From assembly GCA_965230185.1 (NCBI GenBank), contig OZ245995.1, forward strand, positions 806,001 through 870,000: DNA of 64,000 bases, written 5' to 3'. Position numbers and translations under genes: made by a program. Under the pieces are notes generated by a model, which saw only the letters and a program-made list of their open reading frames with translations, was not told the DNA's origin and ran no database searches. The stretch is from Motiliproteus sp965230185. Its GTDB lineage: Bacteria > Pseudomonadota > Gammaproteobacteria > Pseudomonadales > Balneatricaceae. Positions 9,214 through 17,728 of this stretch are shown one piece after another (position 1 is the stretch's first letter; each line of letters begins with the position of its first letter).

Positions 9214-9751
9214 GCAGGTGTCTGAGCTTCAGGTGATCGGGCGACCAGGGCCCTGCAGCTACAGAAACTGCAGGTTGTCGCAAAGAACAGACATGGGTAG
9301 TGAGCAAGAATTGCTGCCCGATAATTGATATAAAACAATAGTCAGCTGTGGCCTGCTTAGATGAAAGAAGAGGTTTTTCAGATCTTCGCAGAAGATGCCG
9401 GAAAAAAATATCTGATATTGGGTCTGTAGAGCGCAACAAATCTACTGGCTTGTGGAAAACACTCCCTCCCCGATCTTTTTGTCTCTATTTGGAGACGGTC
9501 TAATGCGATGATTTTTAAGACATAGTGTGTTTTTTCAACAACTGTGTCTCCATATAGAGACAAAACTGCTGCTCAAATTTTGTCCAGAACGGCCGATCTT
9601 TATGTGTTCATAGCTAACAAGCTGTTTTCTGCCGGTTTGTTTGTATTGGACCGGTTTTTGCTAGTTAGTCGGGTATTAAAAATTCAGTTTGTGATCCGGA
9701 TGCCAGAAGGCAGGTAGTGAGATCCGGTTTTCAGAGCAGTGAGGTTCTTCC
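9214..9751. other. 538-bp gene-free, AT-richer stretch upstream of the LuxI-like gene
   Basis: No protein-like frame is seen here. The stretch is visibly richer in A and T than its neighbours. It contains two mirrored 16-bp palindromes (annotated separately) and presumably the promoter of the acyltransferase gene at 9752. No convincing -35/-10 pair could be assigned. Confidence 0.6.
9481..9561. promoter_or_regulatory. Pair of mirrored 16-bp palindromes, probable operator sites
   Basis: The first site at 9481-9496 is GTCTCTATTTGGAGAC; the second at 9546-9561 is GTCTCCATATAGAGAC. The second is the reverse complement of the first with one mismatch, and the match extends into TTTT before the first and AAAA after the second. 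Each site is itself a GTCTC-N6-GAGAC dyad, and the centres are 65 bp apart (about six helical turns). That layout suits a dimeric regulator acting on the gene at 9752. A transcribed hairpin is the alternative. Confidence 0.55.
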
Positions 9752-10441
9752 GTGTCAGTTAAATTTGAACTTATCCGCCCCTGGAGTTGTGAAATTATCG
9801 GTCAGGAAGACCATGCAGAAAGAGAGTCAGCTATCCAGAAACAGGAATGGCTGGGTGAGTATTATAGAATCCGTGAGGAGTGCTTTCGTCGTGAACTGGG
9901 TATTCGAGCATTCAACGGTAGCGAGGATTGTTATGATCGTTCCGGTTACATTCTGATCGCACGAATCGGGGGCCGTTGCATTGGAGGAGCCAGAATAACC
10001 GGTAGCAGTTCAACTGATTTAGGACAGCTACCCATGGAGCGGAATGGGTTTATGGTATTGCGCGAATTTCCTCAGATCGCTCATTCCGGTAGCGGTTACT
10101 GCCAGTGGACCCGACTGGCCTTGTTGCCTGAATTTCGTACAACTGAAACTCTTCGGAATCTGACGGAAGCTATGATTAACGCGGCCAGATCTCTGGGATA
10201 CAGTTATGCGTTCATAATTTCCGGTCTCAATCGCTCTCGCTTGTATCGTCGCCTTTACAATTCAGTAGGTTACCGATTCGACATCCTGAAGGATTTCAAA
10301 ATCCCGGAGGAGAGTGGTTTTTCCGGACTGGAGCACCTGCTTTCTGTTGGTTATCTGGATCAGAAGAATGGGCTGGGGGCAGTCGATAACCATTGCGGTA
10401 ATCGTCCACAGGATTCTGAAGGGCTGCTCCGGGTCGCCTGA
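9752..10441 (+). CDS. LuxI/FeeM-like N-acyltransferase (autoinducer-synthase fold)
   Basis: A 229-residue protein that resembles acyl-homoserine-lactone synthases and N-acyl amino acid synthases of the GNAT fold. Landmarks in LuxI order are Arg41 and Phe45 (YRIREECFRRELG), Glu58 and Asp62 (FNGSEDCYDRSGY) and Arg81 (IGGARITG), then QWTRLALLPEF near 118-128. The catalytic Glu of classical LuxI before the Arg of this last motif is not obvious, so it may make an N-acyl amino acid or another acyl product rather than an acyl-homoserine lactone. It starts with GTG at 9752 after GAGG (9741-9744). No LuxR-type receptor gene is adjacent. The gene is AT-richer than its neighbours, which suggests transfer. 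Confidence 0.68.
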   Translation: MSVKFELIRPWSCEIIGQEDHAERESAIQKQEWLGEYYRIREECFRRELGIRAFNGSEDCYDRSGYILIARIGGRCIGGARITGSSSTDLGQLPMERNGFMVLREFPQIAHSGSGYCQWTRLALLPEFRTTETLRNLTEAMINAARSLGYSYAFIISGLNRSRLYRRLYNSVGYRFDILKDFKIPEESGFSGLEHLLSVGYLDQKNGLGAVDNHCGNRPQDSEGLLRVA

Positions 10442-10677
10442 TTCGCTCAATACACGAGAGCAAAAAACAGAGTCTGCAAATAGTTACAGAATTCTGCTGG
10501 AAGGGTCAGATTTGCCTGCATTATCAGCTGCGGGACCAAAAACCTTCTCTTCTTCGGATAGCTGAAGGTATGAGCTGATTAAGCAGGATACAGCGGTTTG
10601 GCAGCGTTCCTCTGACAGCATTTACTTAGCAGTACCCGGTACTGATTCCTGGTTGTTTCCGATCGCGATCTGTCCTG

Positions 10678-10711
10678 GACAGGGCTGCTGAATTCGTTTT
10701 CCAGCCCTGTC
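10678..10711 (-). terminator. Hairpin after the DUF3313 lipoprotein gene
   Basis: A perfect 10-bp inverted repeat, GACAGGGCTG and CAGCCCTGTC, lies 14 bp beyond the stop codon at 10726. There is no strong T-run, so it may be a weak terminator or an mRNA 3'-end stabiliser for the RND operon. Confidence 0.5.
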
Positions 10712-10725
10712 TGTGCTTCAACAGA

Positions 10726-11406
10726 TCAGTTGCCGTGGGCCTTGTCCCAGTTATTGCGGAAGCGGCCGATCCAGTAGTCCAGCACATCATCCACCATGCC
10801 GATATGCTTCTCTCCCTCGGCGACGCTCTGTTCGTCTGATTCCCGGCTGTCGATCACCGCGGCCACCCGTTCTCCGGAGATGGAGTCAAAGGCCTCCGCT
10901 TCCAGCGAAGCCCGATAGACGATAACCTCTTTGCCCTGTGAGGCAGCGACCGCTGACTGGCCGGCCTCCACCAGCAGCGCGATGGGGATATAGCCGAGCG
11001 CGCTGCGTTTCGGATACTTGCGCTCAACACCGGTAATCGCGCTTCTCAGCAACAGAACATCTGGGCCCGGCTCGGTGACGATGGGGTAATCGTGTTCAAA
11101 GGCCGCCTTGAATTTTGCGACAAAACTGTCGGTAATGTACTTCAGTTCATCGGGATTGATACCCTGATAGCTGGCCTGCTTCCCATACCAGATTTCCGGT
11201 GTCAGCAGCATGATCTTCCGATATTTGCCCAGATCCTCCAGTTGAGATCCAGGAGGCATATACACCAGAGCGCCGTCACTCCATTCGCGGGTTTCGAAAT
11301 CGGCATAGCTGCCCATAAAGCCACTCTGCTGAACGGGAGTGCTCTGACAACCGGCCATCAGCAGGGTTGCTGCGATCAACACGGATAGTTGCCGGTAACA
11401 TTTCAT
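10726..11406 (-). CDS. DUF3313-family lipoprotein
   Basis: A 226-residue predicted lipoprotein with a signal peptide ending at Cys20 (LLMAGC). The body matches the DUF3313 family, which is common beside envelope and efflux genes and has no established function. The ATG at 11406 is preceded by GGAGG (11413-11417); the longer frame upstream runs into the RND gene and is rejected. The start codon lies 2 nt beyond the stop of the RND pump gene, so it is the third gene of that operon. Its place suggests an accessory role at the outer membrane, but it is not a TolC-type channel, and none is encoded here. Confidence 0.8.
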   Translation of the reverse strand: MKCYRQLSVLIAATLLMAGCQSTPVQQSGFMGSYADFETREWSDGALVYMPPGSQLEDLGKYRKIMLLTPEIWYGKQASYQGINPDELKYITDSFVAKFKAAFEHDYPIVTEPGPDVLLLRSAITGVERKYPKRSALGYIPIALLVEAGQSAVAASQGKEVIVYRASLEAEAFDSISGERVAAVIDSRESDEQSVAEGEKHIGMVDDVLDYWIGRFRNNWDKAHGN

Positions 11407-11407
11407 A

Positions 11408-14400
11408 TTAAACCTCCTCCGCCGGCGCTCTGCTGGCCGACACGCCAAAAAACACTGCATAGAGAACCGGGACCACGATCAGCGTGAGAATACTGGCGAA
11501 CGTCAGTCCGCCCATGATCGTTACAGCCATCCCTACGAAAAAGTCATCCGCCAGCAGAGGGATCATGCCCAGCACCGTGGTGCCGGCGGCCATCGCCACC
11601 GGACGGGAACGGGATACCGCCGAATCCAGCACCGCCGTGAGCGGATCCTTGCCCTCGGCCAGCTCCAGGTTGATCTGATCCAGCAGCACGATGGCGTTTT
11701 TTATCAGCATTCCGGCCAGGCTGAGGGCACCCAGCAGCGGCATGAATCCGAAAGGCTCGCCGACGATCAGCAGTCCGGCAGACACGCCAATCAGGGCCAG
11801 CGGCACTGTCAGCCAGATTATCAGCGGTATTTTCAGTGAATTGAACAGCACGATGCTGACCAGCACCATAATGCCGATGGTCAGCGGCATATAGCCGGCC
11901 AGACCCTTCTGAGCGTCGCTGGAATTTTCGAATTCGCCCCCCCAGGCCATCTGGTAGCCAAGCGGCAGTTCGATGGCTTCAATATCGGTCCGGATGCGTT
12001 CCCGGACGACACTGGCATTACCGACCCGTGGTTCGGCTCCGACGGTGATCGTACGCTTGCGGTCGCGGCGATGTACCAGAGAATCTTCCCAACGGGTCGG
12101 ATAGCCGGAGACCACCTGGTCTATGGGAACGGCTTTCCCCGAGACCGGGCTCCATATCTGAATATTGGACATTTCGCTGATATCCAGTCGTTCTTCCGCA
12201 GGTGCTCTGGAGAGGATCGGAATCAGTTCGTCACCTTCGCGGTAGATGCCGACCCGGGTACCGGTGAAGTTGGTATTCAGAGCATCGCTGAGATCGGCGC
12301 GAGTGATGCCGGCCAGCTGTGCCCGGGTTTCCGTCAGCCGGGGGCGTACCAGCTTCACCCGCTGACGCCAGTCATCACGAATTGAAACCGCACCGCCATC
12401 GCGATAGAGGATCTGCTGGGCCTGTTCGGAGAGCTGCCGCAACAGGTCGGGGTCGGGCCCGGAAAAGCGGACTTCAATCGAGGAGCCGCCGCCGGGACCG
12501 AGCTTGAATTTTTCCAGTTTTGGTTCCGAATCAGGGAAGTTTTCCGCCAGATAACGGTCGTATTCGCTGATCAGATTATCGACCTCGTTATAGTCCTTTA
12601 CGTTGACCAGCATAAAGGCGTAGGCGTTGTTATCCTTCTCCGGACTGTAGGTCAGGATGAACCTCGGGGCGCCGCCTCCGATAAAACTGGATACCGCATC
12701 GATACGTGGGTCTGCAAGCAGCTTTTTCTCGATGATACTGACGTCTGAACTGGTCTTGCGAATATCGGTTCCCTGGGGCAGCCAGTAATGGACCATGAAC
12801 TGAGGGGTAGTGGACTTTGGAAAGAAGCTCTGTTCAATCCGGGTGAAGCCCCAGATCGAGGCCAGCAGCAGTATCAGCATAACGATCAGGGTCAGCCATC
12901 GCCATTTCAGGCACCGAGTCAGGAAGGCCCGATAGCCCTGAAAAAACGCGCCACCGTAAGGATCGTCCGGTTGTTCTTTACTGCTCGTTTTAACCTTCAG
13001 AAAGGCTACGCAGAACAGCGGTGTGACGGTTACCGCGATGACCCAGCTCAGGCCCAGCGAGTACAGCAGGACCTGAAACAGCGAACGGCAGAATTCACCG
13101 GTGCTGTCCTGAGAGAACCCGATGGCTCCGAACGCCATGATGGCGATGATGGTCGCTCCCAGCAGGGGCCACATAGTCTGAGCAACCACCGCCTTTGCCG
13201 CTTCAATGCGATCTTCACCGGACTGAATACGGATCAGGATACCCTCGGTGACGACAATGGCGTTATCCACCAGCATACCGAGGGCAATCACCAGCGCTCC
13301 CAGCGATATCCGTTCCAGTGCAACGCCTTCATTTTTCATCAGAATAAAGGTTGCTATAACGGTGACCAGCAACACCGCACCGATCAGCAGTCCGCTGCGA
13401 ACGCCCATAAACAGCAGCAGAACCACGATAACGATGGCGATGGCCTGCAGCAGGCTGACGACGAAATTATCGATGGCCCGGGTGACCGCATCAGACTGCA
13501 TTACCGTAACACTGGTCTCAAGTCCGACCGGGGTCAGACTCTGCAGCTCCTGCAGACGGGCCATCACCGCTTCGCCCATGGTCACGACATTGCCGCCGGT
13601 CGTGGTTGAGATCGCCATGGTAATAGCGGTGCGGCCGTTGTAGCGCATCAGTTTACTGGCGGGAGTGACATACTCCCGCTTGACGGTAGCGATATCCTGC
13701 AGTCGGATCAGGTCGTTGTTGCGGTTGGGAATCAGCAACGAGGCGATATCGTCGACGGCATTGATGCCGCCCAGGGGCTGAATCCGGACATAGTCTCTTC
13801 CCACTCTGACCTTGCCGGCCGGTGCTACCTGATTCTGCAGGGACAGCAGGGCGTAGACCTGCTCCTGGCTGATGCCCAGCTGGGCCATCTTACTCCGTGA
13901 AAACTCCACATAGATCGCCTCCTGCTGATCGCCCCAGAGCTCGATCCTGGCGACATCCTCGACCAGCAGCAGTTCGCGCTTGATGAAATCGGCGTGATCC
14001 TTAATTTCCTGGTAACTGAAGCCGTCCCCGGTGATGGAGAACAGCACTCCGTAGACATCACCGAAATCATCGTTGACCTGCGAGGGGCCGGCTCCGGGGG
14101 GCAGCCCGGTCTGAGCATCTCTGACTTTCCGGCGCAACTGCTCCCAGACACCGGGCAGAGTATGCTTGTCATATTTGTCCTGCATCTCGACGGTAATAAT
14201 GGACACCCCTTCCTTGTTGTAGGAGCGGATCTCCTTTACCTGATACATTCGCTGGATGGCGGTTTCCAGCATGTCGGTGACTTCCTGCTCCACCTCCACG
14301 GGGGTGGCGCCGGGGTAGGGCGTGATCACCAGTGCCTCTTTAATTGTGAACTCCGGATCTTCCAGTCGGGACAGCGACTGATAGGAGAACAGGCCGCCAA

Positions 14401-14467
14401 ACAGCAGCAGAAAAGTCGCAACCCAGGTGATGGTACTGTTACGGATTGAAATTTCGGCGATGTTCAT
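11408..14467 (-). CDS. RND-family efflux pump, inner-membrane permease
   Basis: A 1019-residue proton-driven resistance-nodulation-division pump. It has the expected twelve-helix layout: TM1 near residue 12-30, a large periplasmic loop, a helix block containing GMLVDNAIVV, a second loop and a final helix block. The acidic proton-relay residues near VIALGMLVDNAIVV and the GGFAFM-type late motif region are in the family range. It groups by eye with the AcrB/MexB-related pumps that export hydrophobic compounds rather than metals. The ATG at 14467 is immediately behind the fusion-protein stop, giving coupled translation; the longer frame is the shadow of the previous gene. The substrate is unknown. 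Confidence 0.92.
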   Translation of the reverse strand: MNIAEISIRNSTITWVATFLLLFGGLFSYQSLSRLEDPEFTIKEALVITPYPGATPVEVEQEVTDMLETAIQRMYQVKEIRSYNKEGVSIITVEMQDKYDKHTLPGVWEQLRRKVRDAQTGLPPGAGPSQVNDDFGDVYGVLFSITGDGFSYQEIKDHADFIKRELLLVEDVARIELWGDQQEAIYVEFSRSKMAQLGISQEQVYALLSLQNQVAPAGKVRVGRDYVRIQPLGGINAVDDIASLLIPNRNNDLIRLQDIATVKREYVTPASKLMRYNGRTAITMAISTTTGGNVVTMGEAVMARLQELQSLTPVGLETSVTVMQSDAVTRAIDNFVVSLLQAIAIVIVVLLLFMGVRSGLLIGAVLLVTVIATFILMKNEGVALERISLGALVIALGMLVDNAIVVTEGILIRIQSGEDRIEAAKAVVAQTMWPLLGATIIAIMAFGAIGFSQDSTGEFCRSLFQVLLYSLGLSWVIAVTVTPLFCVAFLKVKTSSKEQPDDPYGGAFFQGYRAFLTRCLKWRWLTLIVMLILLLASIWGFTRIEQSFFPKSTTPQFMVHYWLPQGTDIRKTSSDVSIIEKKLLADPRIDAVSSFIGGGAPRFILTYSPEKDNNAYAFMLVNVKDYNEVDNLISEYDRYLAENFPDSEPKLEKFKLGPGGGSSIEVRFSGPDPDLLRQLSEQAQQILYRDGGAVSIRDDWRQRVKLVRPRLTETRAQLAGITRADLSDALNTNFTGTRVGIYREGDELIPILSRAPAEERLDISEMSNIQIWSPVSGKAVPIDQVVSGYPTRWEDSLVHRRDRKRTITVGAEPRVGNASVVRERIRTDIEAIELPLGYQMAWGGEFENSSDAQKGLAGYMPLTIGIMVLVSIVLFNSLKIPLIIWLTVPLALIGVSAGLLIVGEPFGFMPLLGALSLAGMLIKNAIVLLDQINLELAEGKDPLTAVLDSAVSRSRPVAMAAGTTVLGMIPLLADDFFVGMAVTIMGGLTFASILTLIVVPVLYAVFFGVSASRAPAEEV

Positions 14468-14468
14468 C

Positions 14469-15587
14469 TCAGTTCGCTCCCACCCGGCCCTCAAACAAGC
14501 GAACTTTCTGGCCGGGCTGCAGGTAGTGAACCCCGGCGGTAACGATCCGTTCACCGGGACTGAGACCATTGATGATCTCTGTCTCACTGCCCAGAAGGCG
14601 GCCGATGGTCACCTCCCGTTGCTGAACCTGCTGATTTTCGAAGATCCAGACGTACTGGGTTGCCTCGCCACTGGTGGCGGCGAACACCGCCGTAGCCGGA
14701 ATCCGGATCAGCGGCTCGTCCAGCCCGGTACTGACGATGCCCTCTTTCGGCGTGACCTTAACCGAGACACTCATTCCGGGCAGCACGTTGATGTCTTCGG
14801 GAGCGGGCATCGACAGTATGAATTCAAAGGTCTGAGTGTCCGGATCGGCCTGGGTGGAAAACTCTCGGACTGCCAGTGGAAACTCGCGATCCGGAATGGA
14901 TTCGATAATCGCCACCAGGTCGACCTCATCCCGGGCGCGACCGGCTCGGACAATGATGTTCTCAGGAACCTGCACGCTGATATCCAGCGAGCTGTTGTCC
15001 TGCAGGCTCAGCACCGCCTGCTTGGCCTGAATATCCTGAAAGTTATCCACATAGAGCGTTGCGATAACGCCGTCGAAGGGCGCCCTGAGCGTGGTGTCCT
15101 TAACAGCCTTGCGAGCTTTCTCCAGGTTAGCGGCGGCGACATCCCGTGCCGCCCGCAGCCGGTCGACATCAGCTTCTGAGATCAGCCGCCTTTTAAAAAT
15201 CTCAGCCGCCCGCTTGTAGTCTGCCCGGGCACGGGCAGACTCTGCCTGTGCTGCCTTCAGGTCACTGCGATAGTCACGGGTATCCAGCTGAGCCAGCACT
15301 GTTCCTTTCTCAACATCCTGGCCCTGTCTGACCGGCAGCTGGGTCAGGGCACCGGAGACCTGAAAAGCCAGATCCACCTCCTCACTGGCGGCCACCTTGC
15401 CGGGAAACATCCGGCTGCGGTCCAGTATCGGCGCCTCCACCACCATGGTTTTTACCGGGCGTATCACCTCGACCTGTTCTGTTACTTCCTTTTCACAGCC
15501 GCTGATCAGCAGCAGGCCCAGTAAACTGAGGAAAGTCAGTGAGGATGCGGTCAAACGGTTGAGCAGAGCGCCTGAGGTAGCGGTCAT
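14469..15587 (-). CDS. RND efflux periplasmic adaptor (membrane fusion protein)
   Basis: A 372-residue HlyD/AcrA-type adaptor. It has a lipoprotein-like signal (LLLISGC), a split lipoyl domain, an alpha hairpin (about residues 105-170, Arg/Ala/Glu rich) and beta-barrel segments ending QPGQKVRLFEG. It would bridge the RND pump to an outer-membrane channel encoded elsewhere. I chose the ATG at 15587 with GGGGGA eight bases upstream; the frame continues upstream but loses the signal-peptide pattern. It is the first gene of the three-gene operon and is divergent from yejK. No regulator gene lies beside the operon. Confidence 0.9.
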   Translation of the reverse strand: MTATSGALLNRLTASSLTFLSLLGLLLISGCEKEVTEQVEVIRPVKTMVVEAPILDRSRMFPGKVAASEEVDLAFQVSGALTQLPVRQGQDVEKGTVLAQLDTRDYRSDLKAAQAESARARADYKRAAEIFKRRLISEADVDRLRAARDVAAANLEKARKAVKDTTLRAPFDGVIATLYVDNFQDIQAKQAVLSLQDNSSLDISVQVPENIIVRAGRARDEVDLVAIIESIPDREFPLAVREFSTQADPDTQTFEFILSMPAPEDINVLPGMSVSVKVTPKEGIVSTGLDEPLIRIPATAVFAATSGEATQYVWIFENQQVQQREVTIGRLLGSETEIINGLSPGERIVTAGVHYLQPGQKVRLFEGRVGAN

Positions 15588-15843
15588 AACGACATCCCCC
15601 TGATGTCCGTAACAATAGTCGCGGCGGGATTTCAGCAGTAACAAGTATTAGTTATAGGGCAAATATGGCGGGTTACTAAATAATATTCCGGTGCAGTAAT
15701 TCGGGTGGGAAAGCGACACGGTCGTGGCGGTTACAGAAGTCAGATCCGGCGGCAGCGAGCAGAACCGGCAACGGCAGACTGCTGATCTGGTCGGAGTTTC
15801 TGTCATAATAGAGCGCCTTTTTCAGCGCACAGGAATTCAGGCA

Positions 15844-16845
15844 ATGGCGATCAGAGAAGCAATTGTTCATTTTATCGATAAGCCGGAAGGAGAGGCCTCC
15901 GTCGTCTCTCCCCGTCAGTCGACCCTGACGATCAACGAATCCCTGGATGAACTGATCGGAAAGGTGGCCGCCGCCTATAACAACCGCGCCGGCAAGATCT
16001 ATGGTTGCTTTGAAAGCGATGAGCAGGCTTACCCTTTCAGTAACTGGCTGAAGCAATATCACCAGGGGAGCCTGGATCTGGCCCAGTTCAGCACCACCAC
16101 CCTTGGCCGTTTTCGTGAGCAGCTGGATAACCAGACCGAAGCCTTTTCCGGCTATCTGCTGATCGCCCGTATGCAGGTACTGGAGGTGGAGCAGTTGCTG
16201 ATTCTGATTCTCAGCACCAGCCCGGCGGTGATCATCGATGAGCAGCTGGAGCTGAGCGATGCCCGCCACCTGGATCTCGGTAAGGTGCAGCTGGGGGCCA
16301 AAATCAATCTGGATGAATGGAAAAAGGGTGACAGCCGCCAGTTTATCTCCTTTGTGAAGTCCCGTGGGGGCAAAGAGATCAACGATAGTTTCCGTCAGTG
16401 CCTGGGCTGTATCGAAGAGGTCGATTCCAAGGAGCAGACCCAGACCCTGCTGAAGGTGTTCAACGACTACTGCAATCAGTCTGAATTGCCCCCGGGCCAG
16501 ACCTCTGAAGTGAAGCAGCGAGCCTATGAATACTGCAACGATCAGATCGAGGCCGGTGACCGGGTGCAGCTGCAGGAGCTGTCGGTGGTCATGGACAGCA
16601 GCGATCCGGACAAATTCTTCAATTATGTTGCCGAGCAGGATGCTGGCCTGAAACCGGAGATTCCGGCGGACCGTAACGGCCTGAAGAAGTTTGTCCGCTA
16701 CAGTGGCTCCATGAAGGGCATGAGCATCAGTTTTTCAGAGATGCTGCTGGGAGAACAGATTCTTTATGATGCCGACACCGATACGCTCACCATCCGAGGT
16801 ACTCCGCCGACGCTGAAAAAGCAACTGGCGCGAGGCCGTGGCTGA
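15844..16845 (+). CDS. yejK: Nucleoid-associated protein YejK (NdpA)
   Basis: A 333-residue cytoplasmic protein of the YejK/NdpA family, which associates with the nucleoid and interacts with topoisomerases in E. coli. The start MAIREAIVHFIDK and the region GKVQLGAKINLDEW are characteristic and the length is normal. I chose the ATG at 15844, since the upstream extension of the frame is not conserved in type. The gene is divergent from the RND operon and is followed by a strong hairpin. Confidence 0.92.
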   Translation: MAIREAIVHFIDKPEGEASVVSPRQSTLTINESLDELIGKVAAAYNNRAGKIYGCFESDEQAYPFSNWLKQYHQGSLDLAQFSTTTLGRFREQLDNQTEAFSGYLLIARMQVLEVEQLLILILSTSPAVIIDEQLELSDARHLDLGKVQLGAKINLDEWKKGDSRQFISFVKSRGGKEINDSFRQCLGCIEEVDSKEQTQTLLKVFNDYCNQSELPPGQTSEVKQRAYEYCNDQIEAGDRVQLQELSVVMDSSDPDKFFNYVAEQDAGLKPEIPADRNGLKKFVRYSGSMKGMSISFSEMLLGEQILYDADTDTLTIRGTPPTLKKQLARGRG

Positions 16846-16850
16846 CCCTG

Positions 16851-16878
16851 ATCGGCACCGCAACTGCGCGGTGCCGAT
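16851..16878 (+). terminator. Hairpin terminator after yejK
   Basis: A perfect 11-bp stem, ATCGGCACCGC and GCGGTGCCGAT, encloses a 6-nt loop 6 bp after the stop codon. There is no clear T-run, so termination strength is uncertain. The remaining bases to the hemerythrin gene at 17145 show nothing recognisable. Confidence 0.6.
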
Positions 16879-17144
16879 TCCCCGGTATCTGTTGTTGCCG
16901 GCCTGCCGCTCACTCTGTCGCACCCTCATCACCCTTCCATCAGATCTTCCGAGTTCTGCTGACCGGAAACAGCAGCTCATTTCGGGAAGATAGCTGGTCG
17001 CCGCTGCGGCATCAGAATCACTTTTTTTCTGAATTTGTTCGTCGCGGTGGAGCCTGGTGGCATTTTTCGCTGTCAATGCCAGCAGGCCTCTGCTTATACT
17101 CAGGCGGAGTACAGACGCATTTCCAACGGATCGGGGAGCCCTGG

Positions 17145-17552
17145 ATGAGTAAATTTTTCTTTGATCAGAGTCTGAAACTGGATATCGCCATTATCGACCA
17201 GCAGCATGAGCGCTTTATCGGTTACATCAATGACACCCGGGACGCGCTGGAACGGGGAGACAGTAAAGAGGAGTTTCTGCATATTCTCAATCAGCTGATG
17301 GATTATGTGCTGGTGCATTTCTCCACTGAAGAGCAGCTGATGCGGGAATTTGGCTACCCGGAGCTGAAAGCCCATCGGGAAAACCATAATCGCACCACCG
17401 ACGAACTTTTTGCTTTCGATATGCGCCTGATGGCCGATGATCCGAAAGCCGCCACCGAGTTTCTTGATTTTCTTACCGACTGGTTACGCAACCATATCAG
17501 CGTGGTGGACCGGGAACTGGCGAACTGGCTGAAAAGCAAGGGCTGCCACTGA
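17145..17552 (+). CDS. Bacteriohemerythrin
   Basis: A 135-residue single-domain hemerythrin that binds O2 at a di-iron site. Candidate iron ligands are the His in IDQQHERF, the His and Glu of VHFSTEEQLM, the His pair in HRENHNR, and the His and Asp of RNHISVVD, in the family order. The ATG at 17145 follows GGGGAG (17132-17137); the frame upstream is not part of the family. A stand-alone protein of this type may store or deliver oxygen or sense it; a free-standing gene gives no further clue. Confidence 0.9.
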   Translation: MSKFFFDQSLKLDIAIIDQQHERFIGYINDTRDALERGDSKEEFLHILNQLMDYVLVHFSTEEQLMREFGYPELKAHRENHNRTTDELFAFDMRLMADDPKAATEFLDFLTDWLRNHISVVDRELANWLKSKGCH

Positions 17553-17728
17553 GTACACTGGAAACAGGGGGCAGCCGGAGCGGGCCTGGATTCGATTAAG
17601 ACTGCTGTCCACAAATCTGAAATAACTGGCCGCCTGTGCTAAAGAAATAGGGAGAGTTATCAGGCAGATTTTGTTCAGATTAACCATGCGTCCGCCAGAA
17701 GGCGCCTGACAATGAAGGACAGAACGAT

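Noticed and set aside
9252..9274. CCTGCAG/CTGCAGG hairpin after glrR as a terminator
   Set aside because: The stem is only 7 bp with a long loop and no T-run, so I mention it only in the glrR entry.
12788..13609. 273-codon plus-strand frame inside the RND pump gene
   Set aside because: It lies antisense to conserved pump helices and is rich in Gln, His and Asp in a pattern typical of antisense frames; no start site supports it.
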